In this document: positions 15,927-24,322 of the stretch, piece after piece
Position numbering within the stretch: position 1 is the stretch's first letter
Layout: every line of letters begins with the position of its first letter
Source: Gammaproteobacteria bacterium
GTDB lineage: Bacteria > Pseudomonadota > Gammaproteobacteria > Magnimaribacterales > Magnimaribacteraceae
Assembly (NCBI GenBank): GCA_012965075.1
Contig: DTSY01000062.1
Span: forward strand, 1 to 34,933
DNA length: 34,933 bases
Direction: 5' to 3'
Made by a program: the position numbers and the translations under genes
Notes under the pieces: model-generated
The model's database searches: none
The model's input: only the letters and a program-made list of their open reading frames with translations
Told to the model about the DNA's origin: nothing

Positions 15927-16382
15927 ATGCATTGCCCTTTCTGTAGCCATACCGATACCAAAGTCATAGATTCCAGATTGATTGCTGAAGGATCACAAAC
16001 TCGAAGAAGAAGAGAATGCCCTGCGTGCGGTGAGAGATTTACTACCTTTGAGTCTGCTGAATTATTGATGCCAAAAGTAATCAAGTCTAGGAATAATATG
16101 CGAGAACCTTTTAATGAACAAAAGTTAAGAGAAGGTCTGTATCGAGCATTGGAAAAAAGACCGGTAGGAGAAGAAGAGGTAGAGACCTTAATAGAAGACA
16201 TCAAAAAGGATATTAGATCATCTGGAGAAAGAGAGGTTAGATCCAGATTAATAGGCGAAGTAATTATGAAACGCTTAAGGCGTGTAGATGAAGTTGCCTT
16301 TATACGTTTTGCCTCTGTGTATAGAAGGTTTGAAGACATAACTGAATTTAGTGAAGAAGTTGATAAGCTAGCTAAAGATTAG
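15927..16382 (+). CDS. nrdR: Transcriptional repressor NrdR
   Basis: Nucleotide-sensing repressor of ribonucleotide reductase genes. 151 aa, normal. The N-terminal zinc ribbon has two cysteine pairs, CPFC (residues 3-6) and CPAC, with [17 protein letters not shown] between and after. An ATP-cone domain follows ([19 protein letters not shown] to [13 protein letters not shown]). The stop TAG shares its G with the GTG start of ribD, so coupling is likely. No ribonucleotide reductase gene lies in the window. Confidence 0.97.
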   Translation: MHCPFCSHTDTKVIDSRLIAEGSQTRRRRECPACGERFTTFESAELLMPKVIKSRNNMREPFNEQKLREGLYRALEKRPVGEEEVETLIEDIKKDIRSSGEREVRSRLIGEVIMKRLRRVDEVAFIRFASVYRRFEDITEFSEEVDKLAKD

Positions 16383-17491
16383 TGAAGGATTTTCACCGTG
16401 AGCATATGCTGAGTGCTCTATCAGTAGCTGAAAAGGCAAGATACTTAGCCTCACCAAATCCCATGGTAGGTGCTGTCATAGTTAAAGATAACAAAATTAT
16501 TGGAACCGGCTTCACGCATAAACCTGGAAAAGATCATGCTGAAATAGACGCCATCAAGAATGTCTATACCAAATTTAAAGACAAAGCTGCAAACAGGCTA
16601 AAAAATAGCTCTATTTATGTAACCTTAGAACCCTGTAGTAAACAAGGAAGAACTCCTGCTTGTACCAAATCCATAATTGAAGAAGGCATAAAAGAAGTTT
16701 ATATAGGGTGTCAAGATCCTTCTCAGAAAGGAGTTGAAAAGCTAAAGAAAGCTGGGCTTAAAGTTAAATCTGGTTTACTAGAAAACGAGTCCTTAGAACT
16801 AAACCGAGGTTTCTTCTCAAGAATTAATCGTAAGCGCCCTTTTGTTACATGCAAGATAGCCTGCTCATTAGATGGGGGTATTGGGCTTAAAAATGGAGGG
16901 AGTAAATGGATAACTTCAAAGGAATCAAGAGCAGATGTGCACAAATTAAGAGCATACTCAGACGCAATTTTGACTGGTATTGGGACAGTTCTAACAGATA
17001 ATCCAAAACTGACAGTTAGAAACAAAGAATTTAAAAGGCTGGGTAAGGGGATCCACCCCAAAAGATATGTCTTAGATAGCAAATTAAGATTAAAGGGTGA
17101 CGAGAATCTGTTAACAGATGGATTAGAAACCACTATTTTTTGTCATAAATTGAGGAAGGTTGACTACCAAAATTCTCACGTAAAGATAGTTGAAGCTGGA
17201 GGAAAATCTAAACGAGTTTCATTAAAAAAAGTAATGGATTATCTTAATAAAGAGGAATGTAATTATCTTATGGTTGAAGCAGGCTCAAAAATAAACACCA
17301 GTTTTATAACTTCAAAATTAATAGATGAACTAATATTTTATGTTGCGCCTACAACACTAGGAAAGAACAAAATAAATTTCTCGGAATTCGAAAGTTCTTT
17401 TTCAAACATAGGTACAATCCGTCTGGAACTAAAGGAAATCAACGAAATAGGACCTGATTTTAAACTTATTACTAAACCAATATATTCGTAA
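16382..17491 (+). CDS. ribD: Bifunctional riboflavin deaminase/reductase RibD
   Basis: Performs the deamination and side-chain reduction steps that turn the GTP cyclohydrolase II product into 5-amino-6-ribitylamino-uracil phosphate. 369 aa. Deaminase domain (1-145) has zinc ligands in DHAEIDA and LEPCSKQGRTPAC. Reductase domain (about 150-369) begins FVTCKIACSLDGGIGL, with ITSKESRADVHKLRAYSDAI, GIGTVLTDNPKLTVR and, near the end, NYLMVEAGSKINTSF. The GTG start overlaps the nrdR stop by one base; ribBX starts three bases after its stop. Confidence 0.96.
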   Translation: MKDFHREHMLSALSVAEKARYLASPNPMVGAVIVKDNKIIGTGFTHKPGKDHAEIDAIKNVYTKFKDKAANRLKNSSIYVTLEPCSKQGRTPACTKSIIEEGIKEVYIGCQDPSQKGVEKLKKAGLKVKSGLLENESLELNRGFFSRINRKRPFVTCKIACSLDGGIGLKNGGSKWITSKESRADVHKLRAYSDAILTGIGTVLTDNPKLTVRNKEFKRLGKGIHPKRYVLDSKLRLKGDENLLTDGLETTIFCHKLRKVDYQNSHVKIVEAGGKSKRVSLKKVMDYLNKEECNYLMVEAGSKINTSFITSKLIDELIFYVAPTTLGKNKINFSEFESSFSNIGTIRLELKEINEIGPDFKLITKPIYS

Positions 17492-17493
17492 AG

Positions 17494-18585
17494 ATGGAAC
17501 TTAATAAAATCCAAGAATTAATTTCAGACCTTTCTGAGGGAAAGATGATTATTCTCATGGACGATGAAGAAAGAGAGAACGAAGGAGATTTGATTCTTGC
17601 TGCTGAAAAAGTAACAGCTGTAGCCATAAATTTTATGGCTACACATGCTAGAGGATTAATTTGCTTGGCTTTAAGTCAAAAAAGATGTGAACAACTTAAC
17701 CTCGAGCCAATGGTCAAAGATAATAGAACTCAGCAAGGAACCGCTTTCACAGTTTCCATCGAAGCAGCAAAGGGTGTAACAACAGGTATATCCGCTGCAG
17801 ATAGAGCAACAACTATCTTAGCTGCAGTGAAAAAAAACGCTTCTCCAAAAGACATAGTTCAACCAGGACACGTGTTCCCTTTAAGATCGTCTGATGGTGG
17901 TGTCTTAACTAGAGCAGGTCATACAGAGGCGGGACTGGATTTAACCAAATTAGCTGGACTTGAAGAAGCTGCTGTAATAGTTGAAATCATGAATGAAGAT
18001 GGAAGTATGGCAAGAAGAAAAGATTTGGAGAAGTTTGCGAAGAAACATGATCTTAAGATTGGAACTATTGCAGACCTAATTCATTACAGGAATATTAATG
18101 AAAAAAGTATTGAAAAGATTGAATCAACAAAGGTTAAAAATGAATATGGAGAATTTGTTCTGATAGCTTATCAAGATACGATCTTTAACCAGATTCATTT
18201 GGCTTTAGTAAAAGGAAAAGTATCTGCAAATAAAGATACCTTAGTAAGAGTACAAACTCTTAATACTCTTCAAGATGTCATGGGCATAAATGAGTTTGGT
18301 AGCAGATTTTCGTATTCTCAATCTCTAGAGAAAATACAAGGGGAGGAAGCTGGTATTCTTCTTTTATTATCTGAAAGAGAAACTCCTCAAGAAATCCTTA
18401 AAAACATGAAATTTTTAAAAGGTGAGCGTAAGCATACGAGAACTGAGACTGTGGATAACAGGATAATTGGAATAGGTTCACAAATTCTAAGGGATTTAGG
18501 TGTAAAAAAGATGAAACTACTTGGCTCAGAAGTAAAATACCCACTGGCTGGATTTGATTTAGAAATAACGGAATTTATAAATTAA
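17494..18585 (+). CDS. ribBX: RibBX: DHBP synthase with degenerate GTP cyclohydrolase II domain
   Basis: The N-terminal domain (1-200) is 3,4-dihydroxy-2-butanone-4-phosphate synthase, making the four-carbon unit of riboflavin from ribulose 5-phosphate. Its motifs MDDEERENEGDLI, FMATHARGLICLAL and RAGHTEAGLDL are intact. The C-terminal domain (about 205-363) has GTP cyclohydrolase II shape but lacks the zinc cysteines: where active RibA has a CLTGDVFGSLRCDC-type motif, this reads LNTLQDVMGINEFGSRF. It therefore matches the RibBX hybrids described in Proteobacteria, not a working RibBA. A separate ribA is expected elsewhere. 363 aa; seven bases before ribH. Confidence 0.92.
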   Translation: MELNKIQELISDLSEGKMIILMDDEERENEGDLILAAEKVTAVAINFMATHARGLICLALSQKRCEQLNLEPMVKDNRTQQGTAFTVSIEAAKGVTTGISAADRATTILAAVKKNASPKDIVQPGHVFPLRSSDGGVLTRAGHTEAGLDLTKLAGLEEAAVIVEIMNEDGSMARRKDLEKFAKKHDLKIGTIADLIHYRNINEKSIEKIESTKVKNEYGEFVLIAYQDTIFNQIHLALVKGKVSANKDTLVRVQTLNTLQDVMGINEFGSRFSYSQSLEKIQGEEAGILLLLSERETPQEILKNMKFLKGERKHTRTETVDNRIIGIGSQILRDLGVKKMKLLGSEVKYPLAGFDLEITEFIN

Positions 18586-18592
18586 GAAAACT

Positions 18593-19066
18593 ATGACTCC
18601 AAAAGGAAAAAAAGAATTTAAAGCGTCGAATGCTTCCATTAATGCCAAATATGGATTGCTCTCTACTCAGTGGAATAAGTTTGTTGTGGATGTAATGTTA
18701 GAAAGTGCTGAAAAAGAGCTGACTTCTCAAGGCGTGGAACCAAACAATATTGTGAAAATTGAAGTACCAGGAGCCTATGAGTTGCCTTTAGCGGCAAAAA
18801 GGATGCTCGAAAATGATATCGACGCAGTCATTGCTCTGGGTGCCGTCATTAAGGGGGAAACACCTCACTTTGATTTTGTTTCAAGTAGCTGTGCAAATGG
18901 ATTAACCAGAGTCTCATTGGATGCAAATAAACCAGTTCTCTTTGGAGTTCTAACAACAGAGACCGAAGAGCAGGCCATTCAAAGAGCAGATCCAAAAGAA
19001 GGCAATAAAGGGGCAGAAGTAGCTCAAAGTGCTATGGAGTTACTTGAGCAATTAGCATCTCTATGA
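18593..19066 (+). CDS. ribH: 6,7-dimethyl-8-ribityllumazine synthase
   Basis: Penultimate step of riboflavin synthesis: joins the four-carbon unit to the pyrimidine; assembles as a cytosolic multimer. 157 aa. Motifs NAKYGLLSTQWN, VPGAYELPLAAKRML, ALGAVIKGETPHFDFV (general-base histidine in the last) and FGVLTTETEEQAIQRAD are the family hallmarks. The stop overlaps the nusB start as ATGA. The riboflavin synthase gene ribE, often between ribD and ribBX, is absent here. Confidence 0.96.
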   Translation: MTPKGKKEFKASNASINAKYGLLSTQWNKFVVDVMLESAEKELTSQGVEPNNIVKIEVPGAYELPLAAKRMLENDIDAVIALGAVIKGETPHFDFVSSSCANGLTRVSLDANKPVLFGVLTTETEEQAIQRADPKEGNKGAEVAQSAMELLEQLASL

Positions 19067-19461
19067 CTAAGTCATCTAAGACTCATTCTCCAACAAGGTC
19101 AAGAGACAAGGTTCTGCAAACTTTATACGAATTAGAGTTGAGCGGAGAAGATTTAAAAGATGTACTCAAAAATCACCCTTCAGAGAAATCTAATGCATTT
19201 TATAACGATATGCTAAAAGGAGTTTTAGACAACCAAGAGAATATTGACGAAATAATCCAAAATAATCTTGACCGACCTTTTCAACAACTTGACGTTATAG
19301 AAAAGAATGCGATCAGGATTGGATTATTTGAACTAATGAACAAAGAGCTAGACGCCGCAATAGTTATCAATGAATCTATCAGAATGACCAAGAAATATGG
19401 TTCGGTTGAAGGATATAAGCTGGTTAATGCAGTCTTAGATAAAATTATTAAAGCGAGCTAG
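19063..19461 (+). CDS. nusB: Transcription antitermination factor NusB
   Basis: Works with NusE (S10) at boxA to prevent early termination of rRNA transcription. 132 aa, all helical as expected. Recognised by RDKVLQTLYELELSG at the start, LDRPFQQLDVIEKNAIRIGLFEL in the middle (given here in part), and AAIVINESIRMTKKYGSVEG with VNAVLDKI at the end. Overlaps ribH by four bases. Normally thiL-pgpA follow; here the operon stops and the 3' end overlaps the convergent DUF3604 gene by 14 bases, with no visible terminator. Confidence 0.95.
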   Translation: MTKSSKTHSPTRSRDKVLQTLYELELSGEDLKDVLKNHPSEKSNAFYNDMLKGVLDNQENIDEIIQNNLDRPFQQLDVIEKNAIRIGLFELMNKELDAAIVINESIRMTKKYGSVEGYKLVNAVLDKIIKAS

Positions 19462-21715
19462 AGCTAAACTTTACAAATATTGGTGAAGACCAGGCTCTTT
19501 CTTCAGTTAAAGATAAGCAATCTCCTGTGCCTTTGCCCTTGGGATCTCCACAAAGATTAACTTTTATACATCTACCATTTTGATCTAACTCACAATCCAA
19601 GCCACTGGCATTAATGGCTTCAGTTGGTTCTTGCACTGCTCTGACGTAATAGACTATTTCTCTGCTGCTGCCTTCAAATTGTTCATCAATAAACTCAACC
19701 TGACAACCCTCTTGTGATGGCTCGCATTCAAATGTTCTCCATGGATCTTCTATCAATGCATTGATGGGTTCACCTTCATAAACTTGAGGCCTTATTCTTA
19801 TTACTTCAATCCTAGAGATATTCTTTCTTTCATCAGAGGGATTGAAACATTCTCCCCTGCATAACCTCTCTAACACCTCAGAACCTAGATTGTCGTTATC
19901 CAAGGGGCTGCATCCAGGTAATTGTTTCTGTGCCCCCAGTGCTTTCACCTGGAATTTTGGAGAAGCAGACATTTCAGTTTCAGCACCCATGGGAATAGAT
20001 AATCCACCAGGGTGATTTACTAAATCAAACCAGAGTAAGATTCTTTCTCCACTGGTTGCGTAAACCTCACGGTTACTTAAAGCCCCCCAAATCTCTTCCC
20101 TGTTCCTTGACTCGACATGCGCAGCCACCAATCCTCCTGTATAGAGAAAAGAAGAAGCTCTTTCAGACTGAAGAGGTAGGGTTACCTTGGAACACTGGAT
20201 GCCATAGCACTCCAGTTTGGAGTCAGGATCAAGATCTAATTTTTGTGCTAAAGGCAATTTAGGATCAGATAATCTTGGATTCATAAAGTTTCTACCTGTT
20301 TCGCTTTCCATATCAACACGAGATTCAGTATTTAATTTCCTTTTACTTTCTTTATAGCCTGTCCCCGGTCTGGCCTGGTGGTTATCACTAGAACCTATAA
20401 AACCATATCTGAATCTTAAGGGCTCTTCAGTTGAAAAATCCGTTAGTGCTAAAGCGTATTGAGCTGACATTTTAGGTCGATAATCAAAAGCTGGTAAAAA
20501 GCAATCTTTGCATTGTCCTGAGTCTTTCCACTCCATAGGATCGTATCCCGGTACAGTCAGCAACCCTAATGGATTGGAACTCACAAATATTTGCCTAGCT
20601 TCTATTGCTCTTTTATTACATTCTTCATCAGATCCTGCAGATACTCTACATCTCTCCCTGATAATTTCTCCAGCTTGGAAGCAATCTGGTACATAACTTT
20701 GACTGGGTTGATTACACAACAAGGTCTCGTCATTTTGAACCTCCATTGGAGCCCAAGGTCTATATTCCTCAGAATTTCCATGCCCTGAATAAATTTCTAA
20801 AAGTTTATTAAAGGAAGCATTGTGTGCATTCGGGTTCAGTTGCAAGTCCCAAGAAGTCAAAGGAGGAGTTACATTTCCCCATGCACTTCCGTGTGGGATG
20901 ACTAATGTATCTAAATTTAACTGTTCAAGTTTTCTGAATAGCTCTGCAGAGGTTTCTGCTTTTTCATAACAATCAGAATTGGGGTTGAGTGCTTCTCCTT
21001 GCTTGCAATCTTTAGAAGCTTTTGCAACTAAGGATTTGAATCTCCAGTCCAAGTAATTTTTTCTATTAGGAAAATCTAACAGTACCGCAGCGGCAGTTAC
21101 CAGAGTAGTACTACCAAAAGCAAAGCTATTAAAAGCTCCTGAAGTAGTTGAAATAGGCATCGAAGGCACTTCTTCTTTATCTATACCCCTAATAATTATG
21201 TTCTTATGTCCATAATGAGTATCTTTATTCACACTGGCTTGAGTCCACTCCCAACCTAAGAAAGGCACTAAAGGTGGCTCGTCTAAATCGTCAGAAACTT
21301 GCACACAGTTTTGAATTGAGTCTAGGCTATCTTTCCATTCTCTTTTAGTTAACCACTCAGCATGATCAGTAACTGCAAAGAAATCTAGATTTGAACAAAA
21401 TCGAGCAAAGTTACATGCGTCAGCTACCGGATGAGTTCCCTCTCCATTTGCGATAGGGAGATTTAACAACAATGCATCAAACGAGAAAGTTGTATGAACA
21501 TGCAAATCACCAAAGAGTATCTTTTTAGCTGTGGGCTTCTCAGTAAACGCGTCTTCCTTTATAAGGGTAGAGCTAATTTTATTAAGTTCAATAACCTCTC
21601 CAGGCCCTTGATAAACCCCGAACCAATTAAAGAATATCCCTATCAACAGAAATAAAATTGCTGAAAGGATGGAAGCTAAGGCATACAGTAGCCACTTCCT
21701 TAACTGTTTAGCCAT
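19448..21715 (-). CDS. DUF3604 family protein, membrane-anchored, predicted metal-dependent hydrolase
   Basis: 755 aa. An N-terminal helix (about residues 8-30) anchors it with the bulk outside the cytoplasm. LFGDLHVHTTFSFDA puts H72 and H74 in a PHP-like metal site, followed by the nearby TDHAEW (D117, H118); later HGSAWGN and GSSDNHQARPG supply further histidines. These are hallmarks of DUF3604, a family with no firmly known reaction, common in marine Gammaproteobacteria. Many cysteines in closely spaced pairs (CKDC, CRGEC, DCELDQNGRC) suggest disulfides, as expected for a periplasmic protein. It follows a small exported protein by seven bases. Phosphoester hydrolysis is a guess from the fold. 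Confidence 0.85.
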   Translation of the reverse strand: MAKQLRKWLLYALASILSAILFLLIGIFFNWFGVYQGPGEVIELNKISSTLIKEDAFTEKPTAKKILFGDLHVHTTFSFDALLLNLPIANGEGTHPVADACNFARFCSNLDFFAVTDHAEWLTKREWKDSLDSIQNCVQVSDDLDEPPLVPFLGWEWTQASVNKDTHYGHKNIIIRGIDKEEVPSMPISTTSGAFNSFAFGSTTLVTAAAVLLDFPNRKNYLDWRFKSLVAKASKDCKQGEALNPNSDCYEKAETSAELFRKLEQLNLDTLVIPHGSAWGNVTPPLTSWDLQLNPNAHNASFNKLLEIYSGHGNSEEYRPWAPMEVQNDETLLCNQPSQSYVPDCFQAGEIIRERCRVSAGSDEECNKRAIEARQIFVSSNPLGLLTVPGYDPMEWKDSGQCKDCFLPAFDYRPKMSAQYALALTDFSTEEPLRFRYGFIGSSDNHQARPGTGYKESKRKLNTESRVDMESETGRNFMNPRLSDPKLPLAQKLDLDPDSKLECYGIQCSKVTLPLQSERASSFLYTGGLVAAHVESRNREEIWGALSNREVYATSGERILLWFDLVNHPGGLSIPMGAETEMSASPKFQVKALGAQKQLPGCSPLDNDNLGSEVLERLCRGECFNPSDERKNISRIEVIRIRPQVYEGEPINALIEDPWRTFECEPSQEGCQVEFIDEQFEGSSREIVYYVRAVQEPTEAINASGLDCELDQNGRCIKVNLCGDPKGKGTGDCLSLTEERAWSSPIFVKFSSSSL

Positions 21716-21722
21716 TTGCAGC

Positions 21723-22100
21723 CTAGCCAGAGGAGGTTTCAGGTTGTATTAATAAGTAATTTTTTAAGCTCTCAAGCTCAACGAAGTAATAATCTCTCTT
21801 GGGCTGCTCCTCTAGGAGTTCAACCTTAAAAATTCTTCCATCTCTAAAACTTTCAAGTAGTTTTATCTTTTCACCTTTTTTAACTCTATACAGATCTCTT
21901 GCATCAATAAATAACCTGTAAGGAGAGTCTAAGAAATCTCTATTTAGACTCAGCTCAATGGCATCGTGCTTGTAGTGATACAAGACCTGTGAGTTGTCTC
22001 TTTTTAGTTTAAGTTCATTGCCTATTTCATAAGCTATGGTCTCATTGGCGAATACAGCCAGTGAGAGAGCTGAAAGGATTGATATCAACAAGTATTTCAT
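21723..22100 (-). CDS. Small exported protein of unknown function
   Basis: 125 aa. A signal peptide is clear: MKYLLISILSALSLAVFA, with cleavage expected before NETIAY. The mature part, about 107 residues, is charged and strand-rich (YRVKKGEKIKLLESFRDGRI, FKVELLEEQPKRDYYFVEL), loosely like an SH3-type fold; no cysteines in the mature part. It sits two bases after purA and seven before the DUF3604 gene, so it is likely co-transcribed with both. Family not recognised. Confidence 0.8.
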   Translation of the reverse strand: MKYLLISILSALSLAVFANETIAYEIGNELKLKRDNSQVLYHYKHDAIELSLNRDFLDSPYRLFIDARDLYRVKKGEKIKLLESFRDGRIFKVELLEEQPKRDYYFVELESLKNYLLIQPETSSG

Positions 22101-22102
22101 TT

Positions 22103-23386
22103 CTATAGAGGGTATTTTCGGATAATTGCATCCTCACGTCTAGGGCCCGTTGAAATCATGACTATGGGGGCCCCACAAAGTTCTTCGACTTTGGCTATGA
22201 AATCAATTGCTTTGTCATTCAAATCTTCAAATCTTTGAACGCCTGCTGTGGGTTCTTGCCAACCCTCCAGTTCGATGTACTGAGGCTCAATATCATTCAG
22301 AGCCAAGGATTCTAAAATATCCTCTCTTGATAACGAACTAGAATAATCTGAACATATCTTTATTTTCTCTAAACCATCTAGTACGTCTATCTTTGTTAAG
22401 CAGATTCCATTAATACCATTCAAATAAACTGTGTGAGACAGTAATACTGCATCTAACCAACCGCACCTTCTAGGCCTTCCGGTCGTGGCACCTACTTCCC
22501 CTCCTTTTTCAGCAAGATAACTGCCTATTTCATCATTTAATTCAGTTGGAAAGGGTCCTTCTCCCACTCGGGTTGTATACGCTTTACATATACCTAAAGA
22601 ATAATCAATGCTGGTTGCACTGACGCCTGCACCAGAAGCTATTCCTCCTAAAGAAGAGTTACTCGAAGTTACAAAAGGATAAGTTCCTAGGCTGTAATCT
22701 AAAAGAGCACCTTGTGCCCCTTCAAAAAGAATTGTTTTGTTGCTTTCTTGAAATGCTTTTAATTCTGCGATCACATTTCCCACAAAAGGTTTCAATCTTT
22801 CTGCCTGCTTAAGATTTTCATCCAGAAGCTCATTTAAATCTTCTTGTTGATCTTCGTCATGTCTTTTGATCAAGAAGTTGTAGATATCAAGAGCTTCTTC
22901 CAATTTTACTTTCAGTGCGTTGGGATCATATAAATCTGCTACCCTTATAGATCTTCGGCCTACCCTATCTTCATAGGCTGGCCCTATTCCTCTTCCTGTT
23001 GTTCCAATTTTTGTTCCACTTCTTGATCTTTCTCTAAGTTGATCAATTTTTTTATGATAGGGCTGAATAAGACACGCAGCGTTACTCACTACCAACCTAT
23101 CCTTTAGATCCCCTATAAACTCAAAAGCATCATCTATTTCAGAAAAAAGTGCTTCGAGACTGATGACAACACCCCTTCCCAAAAAACACTTAATATTCTT
23201 ATGACATATAGACGAAGGCAGTAAATGAAAAACCACTTCTTTTCCATCAATGATCAGGGTATGCCCAGCATTATGACCGCCTTGATATCTAACAGCGGCA
23301 TCGATGTCCTTTGACAGAAGATCGACTACCTTACCCTTGCCTTCATCTCCCCATTGCAAACCTAAGAGAGAAATCGAGTTACTCAT
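22103..23386 (-). CDS. purA: Adenylosuccinate synthetase
   Basis: Couples GTP hydrolysis to joining IMP and aspartate, the first committed step to AMP; cytosolic. 427 aa (E. coli 432). Motifs: LGLQWGDEGKGKVVD at the N-terminus, YQGGHNAGHTLI, GTTGRGIGPAYEDRVGR, the catalytic segment FEGAQGALLDYSLGTYPFVTSS and GATTGRPRRCGWLDAV. It follows hflC by 49 bases, matching the conserved hflX-hflK-hflC-purA neighbourhood. No clear Shine-Dalgarno. Confidence 0.97.
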   Translation of the reverse strand: MSNSISLLGLQWGDEGKGKVVDLLSKDIDAAVRYQGGHNAGHTLIIDGKEVVFHLLPSSICHKNIKCFLGRGVVISLEALFSEIDDAFEFIGDLKDRLVVSNAACLIQPYHKKIDQLRERSRSGTKIGTTGRGIGPAYEDRVGRRSIRVADLYDPNALKVKLEEALDIYNFLIKRHDEDQQEDLNELLDENLKQAERLKPFVGNVIAELKAFQESNKTILFEGAQGALLDYSLGTYPFVTSSNSSLGGIASGAGVSATSIDYSLGICKAYTTRVGEGPFPTELNDEIGSYLAEKGGEVGATTGRPRRCGWLDAVLLSHTVYLNGINGICLTKIDVLDGLEKIKICSDYSSSLSREDILESLALNDIEPQYIELEGWQEPTAGVQRFEDLNDKAIDFIAKVEELCGAPIVMISTGPRREDAIIRKYPL

Positions 23387-23435
23387 TAACAGCGCCTACT
23401 GAAAATATATCTGAAACGGCATTTAAGTTAGATTC

Positions 23436-24308
23436 TTAATCTATCTTAGAATTATCTAGATACTTGAAAAAATCACTATCAGGGTCAATTATTAAAATAT
23501 CTCCTTTTGATTGAAAGGTCGCTTGATAGGCTTTAAGACTTCGGGTGAAATCATAAAATTCTGGGTCTTTGGTGTAAGCCTCAGCATAAGTAGCTGTCGC
23601 CTTTGCATCTCCGCTGCCTCTTGTTTCCTCTGCTTCCCTATAGGCGTCTGCCAGAATGATGGTTTTGTCTTTATCAGCTGTAGCTCTTATTTTCTCAGCT
23701 ACTTCATTGCCTTGAGCTCTTAATTCCCTTGCAAGCCTTTCTCTTTCTGTACGCATTCTGTTGTAAACGGAGTCGCTTACTTCAAAGGGTAAGTCGATTT
23801 TTTTGACCCTAAGGTCTATAACCTCTACACCTAGTTCTTGCTGGGCTATTTTATCTAATGAAGTGGCTAAGGAATTCATCAACTGATCTCTTTCTCCTGA
23901 AACAACTTCTTTAACTGTTCTGATACCAAACTCATTTCTTAAACCGGTATCAACCCTTTGACTCAGAAGACGCTTAGCTCTTTCTTCATCTCCTCCTGTT
24001 GTGGTGAAATATTTGGCTACATCTTTGATCCGCCATTTGATAAATGAATCAACCATCAGGGCTTTCTTTTCTGAAGTTAAATACCTCTGTGGTACAGCAT
24101 CCAAAGTTAATATTCTTCCATCAAAATATTTGATTGAATTAACGATCGGCCACTTAAAGTGCAATCCCGGTTGAACATCAAACTCAACAATCTCTCCAAA
24201 TCTCAGCTTCACAGCCCTTTCAATCTCACTAACAACATATATAGACTGTGAAATAATTATGACCGCAATAAGACTTAAAGCCGAAATAATAATACTAGAT
24301 CTTTTCAT
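23436..24308 (-). CDS. hflC: HflC, FtsH protease regulator (SPFH/band 7)
   Basis: Inner-membrane SPFH protein that, with HflK, forms a large cage around the FtsH protease and tunes degradation of membrane proteins. 290 aa. One N-terminal helix (about 7-25), then ERAVKLRFGEIVEF, PGLHFKWPIVNSI, and a long helical stretch around NRMRTERERLARELRAQG ending in FYDFTRSLKAYQATF. Starts 14 bases after hflK with a good GGAGG Shine-Dalgarno. Confidence 0.96.
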   Translation of the reverse strand: MKRSSIIISALSLIAVIIISQSIYVVSEIERAVKLRFGEIVEFDVQPGLHFKWPIVNSIKYFDGRILTLDAVPQRYLTSEKKALMVDSFIKWRIKDVAKYFTTTGGDEERAKRLLSQRVDTGLRNEFGIRTVKEVVSGERDQLMNSLATSLDKIAQQELGVEVIDLRVKKIDLPFEVSDSVYNRMRTERERLARELRAQGNEVAEKIRATADKDKTIILADAYREAEETRGSGDAKATATYAEAYTKDPEFYDFTRSLKAYQATFQSKGDILIIDPDSDFFKYLDNSKID

Positions 24309-24322
24309 TTAACATTCCTCCC

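Noticed and set aside
15914-16339. Minus-strand open frame of 141 codons over nrdR
   Set aside because: It mirrors the nrdR coding frame and is low-complexity Ser/Leu; nrdR is certain.
16340-16400. FMN riboswitch before ribD
   Set aside because: ribD overlaps nrdR by one base, leaving no leader.
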